DNA from: Lepidodermella squamata
Lineage: Eukaryota; Gastrotricha
Assembly (NCBI GenBank): GCA_047495785.1
Contig: JBLDXI010000024.1
Coordinates: forward strand, 558,001-622,000
DNA: 64,000 nt
Direction of reading: 5' to 3'
Shown here: positions 1-12,162 of the stretch, piece by piece
How positions within the stretch are numbered: position 1 is the stretch's first letter
How the letters are laid out: every line of letters starts with the position of its first letter
Translations under genes and position numbers: made by a program
The notes under the pieces: model-generated
Database searches by the model: none
Seen by the model: only the letters and a program-made list of their open reading frames with translations
What the model was told of the DNA's origin: nothing

Positions 1-576
1 AATAAACTTGCGCGCGCTTCGTCGTCGGCTTCTTTTTGTTGTTAATGGCGCGGAGAGGCAGACACAGCGCAGTGGCGGTCGCTCGCGGCAGTTTCGGCAC
101 TCGCGGCGCGCGTATGAGGGTAATCGGGCGAGAGGACTTAATGCCTTAACGTCGGCATCAGTCTGGTGCCAGCGCGAAACTAGCAATTTTACATTAGCCG
201 GTCAGGTAATTGCGGGTTCAACTTGCCCGCAAACGAACTAACCTGTGGGCCCCTGACTGCGAAACGCGTGCTCACTAGTCTCTCGACAGCAGTTCAAGAA
301 TACTTGTGGCCTTGTTGAGACTTTGTCCGTTTGTTGCATCCAACTTGCTCGCGAGTCGCGCTATTAGCAGTTTGTTTACCATCTCGTGTTCGTATCTCGT
401 GTTAGGAGCGCTTCTCATGGTGCTATCAAAACAGCCTTAATGCTCATTGTCTGTTTTAATTGAAATACCTACTATTTACTTTTGCACTCATCCTGCAACG
501 GGCGCTCGTCTCCATGTCTTCACGAGCACGATTGTTTATCTTTACCTAAAATCTTTGTCTATTTTCTCTCCCATAG
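1..576. other. Upstream non-coding sequence, probably FRMD4 intron
   Basis: No exon is supported here. The stretch is locally rich in CG dinucleotides and ends with a pyrimidine tract and AG that form the acceptor of the first visible FRMD4 exon. That exon starts inside the FERM domain, so the FRMD4 start codon and early exons should lie before position 1. Confidence 0.5.
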
Positions 577-3500
577 CGATTACTTCCATTGGCTTGATTT
601 GGACAAGAAAGTTCTACGGCAAGACGTCACTCGTGTTTCGACGCTCTATTTTCGGATCAGGTATGTTTTTCCCACACTTTTCGGGCGTTGTGTGTGCTTA
701 GCATTGGTTAATTCGGCAAATATTCCGTGTTTTGCGGGCGCGCGCGCTGCGCTCATTGTGTGCCCGATCCAAGTCGTGAGCCGCGCAACTACTCACCCTA
801 CCGCAGCAGTGTTCCTCGACAGCAATTTGCATTTATTTCACCTGCACACCACAATTTGCGGCTGACAACGAATTTCAGCTACGGCCCCGGTTAATGTGTT
901 CGCTCGCTTTATTTTGTGCTGTAAATATGCCAGCGCTCGCGTCGTGGCATTTTGCGACGAAGCGTTTAATGTTGGCAGCCCTAATTTAAATTTAGGAGGT
1001 AGGACGTAGAATATATATATATATATATATATATGGCAAACCTTTCAGAGCGCGTGAGCTCACGTGAGCACAACACAGCAATTCAACATTTTTGGGCATT
1101 TTAATGACACCCCAATTTTGCGCAACCGTTGCCGTATTTGAATTAGCGCGCATTGAGCACGCGCGGCTCAGTCAGCCATAGTAACAACTGCTGAGCGTTT
1201 TTTCGACAACTACCCCGACAGTCCTACTGTTTTGCGAGCTTTTCAAGAGAGCAGCCCTAAACACTTATGTGCGACTCCCGTCTAGTGCGCACCTGGCCCT
1301 TGACGCGTCAAGAGTAGGGATGTCCGTTTCGGTTTATTGCGTGTTGCCTCCGGCCGTTTGGTTTATTTATTGTGTCATTTTCGAAGCGAATATACCTATG
1401 CGCGTAATCAATGTCACGTCCATTTCCGATGAGCACCTCATCGCTTTGTCGCTACTGCTATAATTGTCTTGGCGTTTGCTGAGACGGATAGTGCGATTGA
1501 AGATTATCTCGAGCCGCGCGCTTTGCATCATGTCGACGATGTGTACAAAACAACACGCGGCACACGGCCGACAACGGGCCCCACCCGTTATTGCATAAAT
1601 TATGCAAACATTTATGCATCATCACTGTTTTCCGGTGCACTTCACCGCCCTGTTCGTTATCTTATTGAATGTCATCGCACGCGCGTATTTTGTCAGCACG
1701 TATTCTTTATTACGGTATCCCGTCGGCCAATTTACGCTGCGACGCCAGAGTAGCGTTGACGCTAATCCGCGCGCCCGTTCGGTCCCATTATTATTTTGTT
1801 TTGCTTTCTTCTCGCGTCTTGTGCGCGCACACCTCCAGCTATGCAAATCCCATTATCATCGTCTGGTCTCACTGGTCCGGTATAACTAAGCTATAAATCT
1901 GCTATATCTCTTCCTGGCAGGTGTTCTGTGCGGCACACAGCAGTAGCTCACCCCGTTGCGCGCGATGAAACGTCTTTTTGTTCCGTTTCTGTTTGTCGAG
2001 CGACTTTCACGCTCCGAGATGCGCATCGCACTACCCCGCAGCGTCTTTTTCCTCGCTTCGCCGATACACACAATAGATACAAAATACCTATATCTCTTTA
2101 CTCTATTAATTAAATATCTCTTTGATGTCCTAGATTCTACCACGAATCTATCTGTTGCCTCGACGATCTGCTCGCAGTAGCTTTTTACTACCTGAGTGCC
2201 AGAAACCTTCTGACCTCGGGCTCCCTGCACTGCTCAACCTCGACGTTCTTTCAACTAGTCGCGCTCGTCCTTCAAGCGGGTACCGGCGACTTCGTTGACG
2301 AACAAACCACCCAGCTCCTCGTTGACAAACTCGGCCTCGTGCCTGCCACAGTCAAGGCGAAAGTTTCCTCAGTCGACGAAATAATCCAAACCATTGCGAC
2401 CCAACACGCTTCCCTGTCCGGTATGTTTTGACTCCACCTTAATCTTGTGAAAATATTTCAATTTTTGTTTTCTTTTAAGGCTGCTCTAGCGGCACGGCTC
2501 TTGTACGATTCATGGAGGTCGCACAGAAGTTGCCGGTCTACGGCGTGCATTTGTACCACGTCAAAGACAAGGCCAACTCCCCGACCGTGCTTGGCATCTG
2601 CTCGCGCGGCATTCTCGAGTACGCCCACGGTGCCGACTTGTGCGGCCCGCCGACCTACTTCTACGAGTGGGAACAACTCGAAAACCTCTTTCACCGTGAT
2701 TGCAAATTCACCATCGAATTCCACCAGTCGCGCACTCTGCCTTCGACCACCTCTCTCCAGAACGGCGCTCAACAAGCGCAGAACCGGCAGGCGCGCGTTC
2801 CCGCCACCCCGAGTGGCACTACCGGTCAGCGTGCCACCACCCGCGCCTGGACCACGCCGTCAGAACTCGTTGCTCAATCCGTCTGGTACAACGCTGTACA
2901 ACAACACAATTTCTACCTGAGTCGGGAAGGAAGCCGTCGCTCGGTTAACCCGCTTCCGACCATGCAAACCATCGCCTCCTCAATCGACATCGATCGCGAA
3001 GTCTCGTCGCGACTTCTGTTGAAGCCATCGACCAATGTCGTCGCCTCGACGAACGTGCCTCAAATCGAAAAGGAAAACTCAGTGGTGCAACAAGTCGACC
3101 AGGTGCCTAGCACCGCCGCGTCGCAAACCGTCAAGGTGCCGCCTGGTGTTGACTCGGAAAAGCTGCAACGCTACCTCGAGCTGAAACAACGCCGCAACAT
3201 TCTGCGTGAATCTCTGGCTATGAAACGCCAACTTCTGCGTGAAGTCTGCATGCAGGAGGCGAAGTTGACCGGCGAACTGCCCCTCGAATACCCGCTTGCT
3301 CCGGGCGAGGACAGGCCGCTGCTCGTGCCGACCAGCTACACTCTTTCCACTCGGTTGTTGTCTCACTCACCCTCGACGTCGAACACAAACGCGGCGAAAA
3401 ACTCCTCGCAATCGCCGAATGCTGTGCAAATCGACACCGGGTTCGCCGCTATCGTTGATCTCGAAAGCCAAATCGAACTCCATCGTCAAATTGTCAACGC

Positions 3501-5298
3501 CAAGCTACGGCTAGCGCAAGACAAGGGCCAACCTCGCAAAATTCGTAACCAACGCATGAAGGACTATCAAGAGTCTCTCACCCGCGTTACCCTCCTCGAA
3601 GAAAAGTTGCGATTGGTACGTTCAACGATTTTCTATGTTTGTTTCAGTATTTTAATGTCTTTCGTTATTTTAAGGCTTTCCATCAGCAACAACAACGCCT
3701 CCAACAACCCAGCCTTCGTCAACCAGTCGTTCATCCGGCTATTATCAATCGTCGCACCGGCTTTGAAGAAGTCGAAAACGGTGTGATCTCGAAGGAGACC
3801 TCGTCACCTCTCTCTTCCCTCTCGTCATCGGGCATCGGCGGCGGCATTTCGACACCCTCGGTTGGCAACGGCTCGGCTGGCCTGCTCAGCAAAGCCAAGT
3901 CTCTGCAAGACTGCCGGCGGCTATCGGACGGCTCGACCTCGCTCGGTGGCTCAGCGTTGAGCTTGCATCAACACTCGATCGACGCTCTGCCTCCAGCGTC
4001 TAACAGCAATGCGCAAGTGGCGACTGCAGTGTCATCGGCTAACACCCTGCCGGCATCGCGTGTCTCTGGTGCTTATTCGACTACCGGTGTGGCGATGGCG
4101 AATATGAGCAATGGCCAGAACTACGATGCGCTCTACAACGCGTTTAGCCACTCTCGTCAAACATACCGGTCGTTCACTGCTGGTGGCGATTTTCCTGGCA
4201 TGTCATCGCCTTCATCCGGCGGCTACCCGCCATCTCGGATCCACAGTTACGACACCGTCGTCTCTAATGGCCGTGTTGTTGGCTCAGCTACTATGCGCGG
4301 CTCGGCGGCCATCGCAAAGAGCATCGACTCCGGTTTCCATGACGTCGCGCCGGCAGCTGCCTCGTCGCATGATTACCTTCCGCAAACATGCAGGCCGCCT
4401 CTTTCGCCCGTGCTGTCGACTCCGCGGACAGCGCCATCGACACCCGGATCGCCCCTCCGCTGCACATGCGGCACCACTGGCAACGCATCGGCGACGACTC
4501 CTAAAAACCCGCAATGCCACCGTGTTCAAAACAATCAATGTCAAGTGCAATCGGCGATCGCTCGTGGTCAGCTGTACTCTGTCTCCGAGCACGCGACCTG
4601 CATCGACGCCAACGCATCTCCGGCTATTCCGAAATCAGCCCAAGCATGTGTTATGCGGAAGCCGTACAAATCCGAAACCAGCCTTAACCGCTCTGGGGCG
4701 TTGCAATGTGAACCGTCGACCGCCACCTTGACGCCGAGCAACGCTTACGTGACGACCCGCGCGCCTGGTTACAACCAGTTCTCGCCAGCAACCGTTGGCT
4801 CGCCAGTGTCCGAAGTAGCCTGCTCGCCTCTTGCGACTGCCGACGATGCCGACTCGCCTCGTGATGGCGCCATGCCCGTTCGTGTCTACGCTCGCTCGCC
4901 ATGGACTGCCAAGGCCTACGTGTCGCCTCGCCGCTACTCCGGTTCCGGCGCTCACCAGTCTCAGTCACAGCAAAATTGGCAGCCAGCCGATTCCTCGTCA
5001 ACCGTTATGACCCCTCGTCAATACACCCGTGCCAACACCGTACCCGACTATGCCCTTCATTCGACAACTTCCTCCTCATCTAGCTTGTAAGTCGTTGCTA
5101 AAATTTAAAATCGGTTGAAAATAAATATTTTTTCTTAATTTCAGAAGCAGCTTCGCTGTAAATTCTCAACTCGCGACTGATTTCAGCTCTGAAATGTTGC
5201 AATGGTACGAAGAGTACCTGCCTGGCAACCATCAAAAGCAGCAATCTCAACAATCGGGCGCGCCTGCTAATGCGAATCAACAACCAACGTTCGTATAA
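577..5298 (+). CDS. FRMD4: FRMD4 family FERM-domain scaffold, 5' partial
   Basis: FRMD4A/B proteins are cortical scaffolds at cell junctions that bind PAR3 and cytohesins. Visible exons: 577-660, 2134-2420, 2480-3615, 3675-5086, 5145-5298; phases agree at every junction. The first exon encodes HWLDLDKKVLRQD and ends in LYFRIR, which joins FYHESICCLDD; this is the end of the FERM N-lobe. Exons 2134-2420 and 2480 onward give the middle and C-lobes (LPVYGVHLYHVKDK, FYEWEQLENLF). Around 3150-3330 lies the cytohesin-binding coiled coil (DUF3338) with QLLREVCMQEAKLTGELP. The remainder is a long Ser/Pro-rich tail. About 1024 residues are in the window and the N-terminus is missing. The exons are clearly GC-richer than neighbouring genes. 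The 1.47-kb intron 661-2133 contains an AT microsatellite and no supported gene. Confidence 0.9.
1010..1034. repeat. (AT)n microsatellite in FRMD4 intron
   Basis: About 12 AT units in the long intron between the first two visible FRMD4 exons. Confidence 0.9.
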
Positions 5299-6980
5299 TA
5301 GCAAAGCCACTCTTCCCTCCACCTCTTGTCCCTCCTCTTGTGATGCAAAATCCTATTCATATCTCTAGTGGTGAAAGAAAGCTTCTCAAGCGTTAGTGCT
5401 CCTGATAATTCGGTAGCAACTGCTGAAATACCTGAACTCGCTTTAACTAATCAACTAACGACTACTAATTAATTTCGTAGATTATGAAACAGATAGAATT
5501 GCTCCATTTTCACTCCTTCATTTTATACTATCATTACTGTTTCTGTCATCTCAATCACGGAACCGCGTATATTGGCTTTCATGTTGACTAGAATGCGCCG
5601 TCACATTGTCAGCCGTCGACCTCAGGCTATGCCTCTGGTTAGCATTCCTTCGGTTCGCGATCTTATTTCTTCGAATGGCAATAACTCTATCGGGGACCAA
5701 GTTGGCGCTGTTGCTGGTCTCTCTTTGTATGCCGTGTCGGTCTGGTTGCGAAATGTTTTGCATAAACAATGACTTACTGTCTTTCTTCGCCTCCACATAT
5801 TGAGCGCGGTTGTTGGCAGTTACTGAAATACCGAGCACTGTTCACCACAAAATTTATTTTTTATTGTTGCAAAATATTTTAAAAGATTCTCGACTGGTTT
5901 GTCATATCGTATTTGCTTTGCTTTACGTACCAGTCTGCCTACTCTTTTTTATGTTTTATTCTATTCCTCAAAAATTAATTATAGATATAACTTCAGTCTC
6001 TTGAAAATTCTTATATAATAGGCACATCGACATTGCGGAAACCGTAATACATCGCACGTTCGACTCGTTGGATATTTCAAGTCGAACTGAGTTGAAAAAT
6101 GTATATCAAATGAATCGTCATTTTATGGTTTCTTGATGAAATGAGGAAAGGCTTGTTGCACTTTGTTATTTGACTTTGTTGAAAACAATCGGATGTATCG
6201 AAAATGAGAAAAGCTCACTAATAGGACCACAATAAAATGAAAATAATGTCCAGCTCTGATTTGTTTTGCTAAATTTCGATGTACGGTGTTCGTATAACGC
6301 TAAAGGTTCGGCTGTTCACGTATTGTTGTGCTTGGATTGATCAAAAAGTGCGGAGCTGAGCAAGGGTTTTATACTTAATTTCGTTAATGGACATGCGTGA
6401 AGATTTGCTACCTTCCGATGACTGGTTTTGGATGTGAACTATGTCCCTGGGGATGTGAATCGTTGTTTTTACTTGACAGTGATATCGAATTGGTGGTATG
6501 AGATGTTTTGTTGACCTATGTTCTTGGCAGAGAAGGTATGAAAATTTGCACGCTGGATATAACGAGATGAACACTACGAGAGAATAAATCTAACGCGAAA
6601 TCGAATTTTCTGTTTTTATCTTATTGAGACGGTTATTACTAAACGGTTTGACAGCAAATTATATCCATAAATCTGCTTGAAATTCTTTCGAGACCCAGGT
6701 CAAACCTCGTTTTCCAAATAGTCAGTCAGTGCGCGGTGTAGGATGATACTGTGCCAGCCTTGTGACATTTACGGATGTTTATCAATTTTGGTTTGGTTCC
6801 TTCCTTTGTTCAGCCATGCTCAATCAAACTGGCAGATGGATAAGTTTGAAACAATGTGAAACATTTAATGAGATGTAAAGGTGACTAATTTTGAAATGAC
6901 AAATGTTTACCTCAACGGCTATTAAATGGCACAAAATTCAGCTAATTGGCAATGATACATAATTTCAACTTCTTACTCTA
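5299..6980. other. Intergenic, FRMD4 3' flank
   Basis: FRMD4 3' UTR and the interval to the convergent Ly6-like gene. Short open frames exist on both strands, but none carries a recognisable motif, signal peptide or consistent splice structure. Confidence 0.5.
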
Positions 6981-7426
6981 TCACTTCATAACACAAGCTA
7001 TTGCGGTAAAAATTATTGTTAACATTGCAGATAAATTTGCTTCCGACGATTTATTGCATAGTGATTTGGCGCAGCAGTGCAGTTCGGTGCTTTTGGATAA
7101 AGCAGTGGGTTTACAAAATGAGGCCGTTACGCAACCTCGTGTAGCCTCGATCCCGCTGAAAAAATACGTTGCAATATGTTTAATTTACATCGTGATAGCT
7201 TACTCCACTCGTTGCTTCATGCAGAGGTCGTTGCTACCGGGCTTGCATGTGACTTGCACCAAGCTTGCGCCTACTCGTGAAAATGAGCGTTCTCTATTTC
7301 CTTCATCGAGAAGGCTGACTTACCTTCCCAGCACGAAGACCCCGGCCCACAGCTGTAGCAAGAGTCAACCACTGCTTCGATTTGCTGACCGACTAGCACT
7401 ACAATAATTGCTGCCACTAGTTTCAT
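6981..7426 (-). CDS. Ly6/uPAR three-finger GPI-type protein
   Basis: A 114-residue protein in three exons: 7324-7426, 7204-7270, 6981-7155 (minus strand, phases 1 and 2). It starts with a signal peptide (MKLVAAIIVVLVG), followed by CYSC, ten cysteines in the ectodomain, and the hallmark CCxxxxCN motif (CCAKSLCN). A hydrophobic tail ends at the stop with no cytoplasmic segment, as expected for GPI attachment. Ten cysteines with terminal CN is the classic Ly6 three-finger fold. In animals such proteins act at the cell surface, often modulating receptors, channels or junctions; the role here is unknown. Introns are about 53 and 48 bp. The fold assignment rests on the cysteine pattern, not overall similarity. 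Confidence 0.7.
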
Positions 7427-8271
7427 CAACAGTGACTTCTTAGGTTAAAAATGTGAGAAAATGTCTGCGATTTTAATATTTAGGTCACGCCTGGATAATA
7501 TAAAAGAAATAGCAATTCATCACAAATCACGCCATTTATTTAGTTTTACCGCGCTTTATGCCGCTTCGAGGGTAATTCGGAGTAGTTGATAGCGATATTT
7601 TAGAAATATGAGCGTTATTCGGCCTATGCTTGACATCCCATAAGTGGCAGAGCCATTAAATTAACTTATCATTACGCGGATAATCGGTTTTACGCCACAC
7701 AAAAATGTAACTAACCCAGCAAAAAATGAAATGTAGACGGTAAATTGTCCATTGCCTCCATTCAACGAGGGGCCGCTGCCTCTCATAAAAGTCATTATCG
7801 ACTTTTCCCGGGGATTTATCGAGTTCTTTGTCAAATATAAACCACTGAAAAGGCCACTGTCACCTCATTCAGCGGTTGAGAATAATGGATCAATAATTGG
7901 TTTACATTCCTATTATTTGTTTCGCGCTCTACCAGAATTACTCAGACGATCGCTACCGTTCAGGGCGACGGTTTTCAACCCCTCAATCATAATAAGAGAC
8001 CGACAACAGATTCATCTTCTTTTTTATTTGATAAATTTCATCACATAACGATGCATGACAATATAACTGAGAACTGAGTACTAGGTATACGCTTCACTAA
8101 AAATTCATATATATTTCATTTTTTCATAAGATAGGTTCGCGAGTTTGGACATTGCAATGCCAATGGTCTCAACTCAATAAATTTAATGGCACATATACGT
8201 TTTAATTTCGATTCGCGAATGTGAAGTGAGAACAAGAAAATAAAAAGTGATGAAGATAACCAGTTATTAAT
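7427..8271. other. Intergenic between Ly6-like gene and CFAP52
   Basis: Promoter side of the Ly6-like gene and 3' side of CFAP52. A 98-codon frame at 7752-8048 has no motif and no support. Confidence 0.5.
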
Positions 8272-10436
8272 TTAATGTTCGCCTTGATTTCCGATGCGTG
8301 GAAGTGAACCTTCCGGTATTGAGGTCGATCCATCCCCGAGCCGCCAACGGAATAGAGCGCCGTCGGCGCCACAGCTAACAATATAACGAGCATTCGGGCA
8401 GATGCGCAATGCAGTGATAGCCTTGCTGTGACCCAATCCAACTTGAACAATATCACCTTCGTTATATCGCCAGACTCTAACTATACGATCGTCACCACCA
8501 GTAACAAATCTTCGGCCATTTCCGTTTTCTATATCCATGCTGTTGACAGCTCCTGCCCGACTTGCATCGAGCTCTCGGACCTTGGAACCGTCGAAAGTTT
8601 CCCAATAGCCAACTTTACGATCGGTTCCAGAAGCAAGCAGCTGAAATTCTGCAGGATGATAAGCTACGCAACGGAATAGTGTATTTGCGAAAATGACTTG
8701 ACTTCGAACAAAGCGCTGCAAATCCCAAATAATGCACGAACCATCTGAGCTCGCGGTGACGCATTCACGGTCATTTTTGCGCAAGCGAATGCATGCCACA
8801 GTTGCAGTGTGTTCTTTCATTGCCTCGCGAAGTCGAGCAACGTAGCACGGTCCTTTGGGTGTCTGGCCTATTTCCAAGTCCCAAACGCGAACTTGACCTT
8901 CGCCGCCACCACTCACAATTCGCCGGCAATCAGAAGTAACAGCCACAGCTGTCACTCCTTTGCTGTGGGCGTTATCAATCAAATACATCAGTTGTCCTGA
9001 TTCAGGGAAAAAAGATCGAATGCGTCCATCGTCCCATCCCGTGATAATCTGCTTGCCGTCGTTGGTAAAGGTCATTCCCATGCAAGTCATGTTGGGAACG
9101 ACAATACGCAATAATTCGCGACCCGTGAGCAGGTGCCAGACCCTGACATCTTCGTAAGAGCAAGTGCCGACCAGTTCTGAGCATCCACTAGGGAATGCCA
9201 CGTCATTCACTTGCTTGCTGTGACAGGTGTTGAGAAGTTGCAGCGTAAAATCAGATAGTGTGAGCTTGTAAATGTGGCATTTGTTTGTGCCAATATACAC
9301 CTAAAAAATAAGTGTCGATTCGTAAGCTGGAATAATTATTCTGTCAACCAACCTCGTATCCTTCACCTCTGCATGTAATAGATGTAACGACTCCATCCAC
9401 CTTAACGGATTTTCTAAAAGAAATTGTCATTACCCGATGCTCTGTCTTAACTATGAATCGACTTACTTGGGAACTCGTTTCATATCGTCGTCCAGAAGAC
9501 ATACAGTACCGTCGCCACTGCCCACTAATATACCGCCCTCGGCGACGAACATCTGTTGAATAGCAGTGACACCTTGAGCGAACACTTGCTTCAATGGTAT
9601 CGGACCCCTGTTACGCAAAACTCTGGCCTGTACGCTGATGGCAAGGATATCACCGCTCGTTGTTCCACACCACAATAAGCTATCATCATTGCTGGCATGG
9701 ATGCTTTCAACTACACGCTTAGTCTGACCAGTTTGAACTTCGGTCGGCCTGATTTTACGATTTTCCGGATCGAGCTCCCAGACGCGAATTGTTCCTTGCC
9801 CAGCAGTGAAAAAAAGTTCGTCGCAAGTTGATGCAAAGCGAACGCGACGGGTAATGCCAGCACTAGTGGGTTGAGCTGGCGCTCCACATATCGCATCTCG
9901 CCGCTCCAAACTCCAGATCACAACACTGCCGTCATCCTCGCCGCCCAGCGTTACCAAAAATTTATCATTCGGAGAGATGTCTAAATCTTGTACTTTCACT
10001 TTGTGTAAAACGAATTTAGCGTATTGACTACGTCCCTCCCATTCCCAGACGATAACCTCAGCCTATAATCAAGAATAATGATAATAAAGACCAGCCGTCA
10101 AAATATCCGATGTTTTACCTTGAAACCCATATGAGTCAGCTGACCTGATGCCAGGAAGCGACCCGATCGAGATAACGTTAAGCAAGTAATGTCATTGGAA
10201 TGACCACTAAGAAAGCATTGCTGACGAGTTCTTACATCCTCGACTACAATAGTGCTGCCAAGAGGGTACACCAGGTGTTGCCGATCCGGATGAAACCGAA
10301 GGCCACAGCTTATGTCGCCTGTGGAGAGACTTGATTAAACATAATTACTTTTGGAAATCGTAAACACACCAGAAAATCCAATGACAGACTGCAGCTCCAA
10401 TTCAGAAATAGCCTGCGCGTCGTTTTCCAATGCCAT
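8272..10436 (-). CDS. CFAP52: CFAP52 (WDR16) cilia and flagella WD-repeat protein
   Basis: CFAP52 is a microtubule inner protein of motile ciliary doublets. Five exons on the minus strand: 10370-10436, 10119-10318, 9467-10062, 9353-9413, 8272-9300, giving 650 residues (human about 620). Family-typical stretches are HPDRQHLVYPLGSTIVVEDV, LHKVKVQDLDISPNDK, GQGTIRVWELDPENRKI, RIVVPNMTCMGMTFTNDGK and HVGLGHSK-type repeat ends across two beta-propellers. The start MALENDAQAISELELQ is in frame and aligns with the family N-terminus. The small membrane-protein gene begins 247 bp away on the other strand, suggesting a shared promoter. The gene implies motile cilia or flagellated sperm. Confidence 0.93.
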
Positions 10437-10682
10437 GATATCAGAGCAGTTATAAATTGCAAGAAAAATTCCGCCTGATCAACGGACGATCGGAACATGC
10501 GACCTGTTTGCTCACGTCGTCTCGAGCAACATTTCTGTATCCAATGTCAACAACTAAAGCAATTTTTATGACATTAGTTTAATGGTTATAAAAACTGTTA
10601 ATCATGATTCTATCAAGTTATATGGTGAAAACTGAAAAGTGATAAAAAAAAGTTCTCAGTTGTTGTTCGACCGTTCGACGCG

Positions 10683-11241
10683 ATGACGTGTACGACGCCA
10701 AATGTATCCAAGCAAAAGGTGTCTTTCCGTTTTTTGTCTTCTGTCTCCTTTGTTATTGACCGCTTTCCAGTTGTTGGTAATAACTTGAATTATATTGTTG
10801 GCAGGTTTTAGACATGTAAGGCAATATCTATCGGCTGACCAATCATCCCTGCAGTACCCCTATACCCTGTAGTAAAACTAACCTTGAGTTTCCAACCTTG
10901 AGACAGTGATAATAATTCTCATTAATGTGGTAATTAGAGATCCACTACCTGTGTAACTTTCCAGTAACCTCATTGCTTTTTTATATTGGACTGTCGTGTT
11001 CTACGTGGCATTACCTTTTGCGTTGGTGTGGTCGCCTTCGTTCGCGTTGCGATATTCGTTGCGTATTTTCTTTCCGAGTGAACCCTACAAGCCTTCAAAG
11101 GCTAAAATGTGGGTAATCGCGTTTTAAAGATTCGCTATTTATTTAATATTTACGGGTTACGGGGCCAATAGTTCGTCCTATGGTCGCGAACCTTACAAAA
11201 AGGGGAACGGCGTTCCCTGGATGTCATCCAAAATCTTGTAA
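10683..11241 (+). CDS. Small single-pass membrane protein, unidentified
   Basis: Proposed exons 10683-10718, 10805-10815, 10965-11108, 11172-11241 encode about 86 residues. A polar N-terminus (MTCTTPNVSKQKVLD) precedes one membrane segment (LYWTVVFYVALPFALVW) and a basic tail (SEPYKPSKAK, then GREPYKKGNG). Phases agree at each junction, but one exon is only 11 nt and the last donor has a competitor at 11113, which would give a different C-terminus. I do not recognise the family. It is divergent from CFAP52 and about 0.4 kb upstream of SELENOK in the same orientation. Charge distribution and short length suit a small organelle membrane protein; function cannot be stated. Confidence 0.4.
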
Positions 11242-11615
11242 CAAACTTGTAAATTTACAGTACTACAGTAGTAAACTGCACTTTTTACACTTTCAAACTC
11301 TTGGCCTAAATAAGAGCAAAATAAGAGCAAGTCGCTCGTGAGAAACGTTTGAAAGTCTTTGTCGCGCTAAGGATTCCAAACTAATACTCAACGTTTCTAA
11401 TCATTCCCCCCTGAATACTTACTCTTCGAAAAAGAACGATACAACTATTCATAGCTCATAGCTATTAAAAAATATTCATTCGAGCTTTTTGTCGAGATCC
11501 TAGTCGATGTCATGCTTGACCTTCCTTTGTCCTTTGCTGATGCGCAACAGCACTTGTTACAGCATGATTAATTGTTACGTTCTTCATCTGACATGCTAGG
11601 TAACGGAAGATCTGA

Positions 11616-12005
11616 ATGGTTTACGTTACCTCTGATGGTCGTATTCTGGAGAGGAGACCCTTCTACGGGTCAATAGTCGAATTTTTCTGGGGATTGATCA
11701 ATGTTCTCTATTTATTGTAAGTGAATTCAGTTTTATACTGTTTATTTTCATCTTTAATAATTTTTCAGTTTCAATACGCTCATTCCCGTCGATACTAATC
11801 AATTGAGACCTGAGGAGAGTCGAAATCGTCGCCCTGGCGGCTCATCAGCGGCGCCACGTCCACCTGGGAGAAGAGAAATTGGCCGAGTGAGGACTACACG
11901 TAAATATATTTCCGAATGTTTACTGTTTACCTCATATTCGCCTGATTTTCCGTTACAGAAGGCCCTTCGCCTCCACCCTGCGGTGCTGCCGGCGGATGAG
12001 GTTAA
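11616..12005 (+). CDS. SELENOK: Selenoprotein K (UGA-encoded selenocysteine)
   Basis: SELENOK is an ER membrane protein acting in ER-associated degradation and, with DHHC6, in protein palmitoylation. Exons 11616-11716, 11769-11899 and 11959-12005 encode 92 residues. It starts MVYVTSDGRIL, has one transmembrane segment (VEFFWGLINVLYLF), then a Gly/Pro/Arg-rich tail (RPPGRREIGRVR). The C-terminus reads GPSPPPCGAAGG, TGA at 11997-11999, Gly, TAA, which is exactly the family ending GG-Sec-G. A SECIS-like hairpin follows in the 3' UTR, so the TGA is best read as selenocysteine. An AATAAA lies at 12228. A conventional pipeline would end the protein two codons early or miss the gene. Confidence 0.92.
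11997..11999 (+). other. In-frame TGA selenocysteine codon
   Basis: TGA is followed by one Gly codon and TAA at 12003-12005, placed as in all known SELENOK genes. Recoding is inferred from family position and the downstream SECIS-like element. Confidence 0.88.
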
Positions 12006-12084
12006 GCCCCGGTGCGTCTGTGAGGTATCATAGATGCCCGGGGTAGACCTTGCTCAAACGCAGATGAACATGTTCCTGCTTTCC

Positions 12085-12162
12085 AGGTTCGCTCTGGAAT
12101 TCATGACGTCGCTAGAGTAAACGCAATTGATGCGCCTCATGTGACTGACGGAGCAGCGAGTA
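12085..12162 (+). promoter_or_regulatory. Candidate SECIS element, form II-like
   Basis: ATGA at 12103-12106 and TGAC at 12146-12149 form the expected quartet. Helix 2 pairs GTCGC (12108-12112) with GTGAC (12141-12145) and GAG (12115-12117) with CTC (12136-12138). Unpaired AAA at 12119-12121 is 12 nt after ATGA. A further mini-hairpin CGCA/TGCG (12122-12125 with 12131-12134) closes the apex, typical of form II. Below the quartet, TCGCT-CT pairs with AG-AGCGA. Pairing was done by eye. Confidence 0.75.

Noticed and set aside
5551-5838. Overlapping frames on both strands after FRMD4
   Set aside because: Lie in the probable FRMD4 3' UTR, with no motif on either strand.
6946-7407. 153-codon plus-strand open frame
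   Set aside because: It overlaps the minus-strand Ly6 exons, has no motif, and its frame is explained by the cysteine-rich coding on the other strand.
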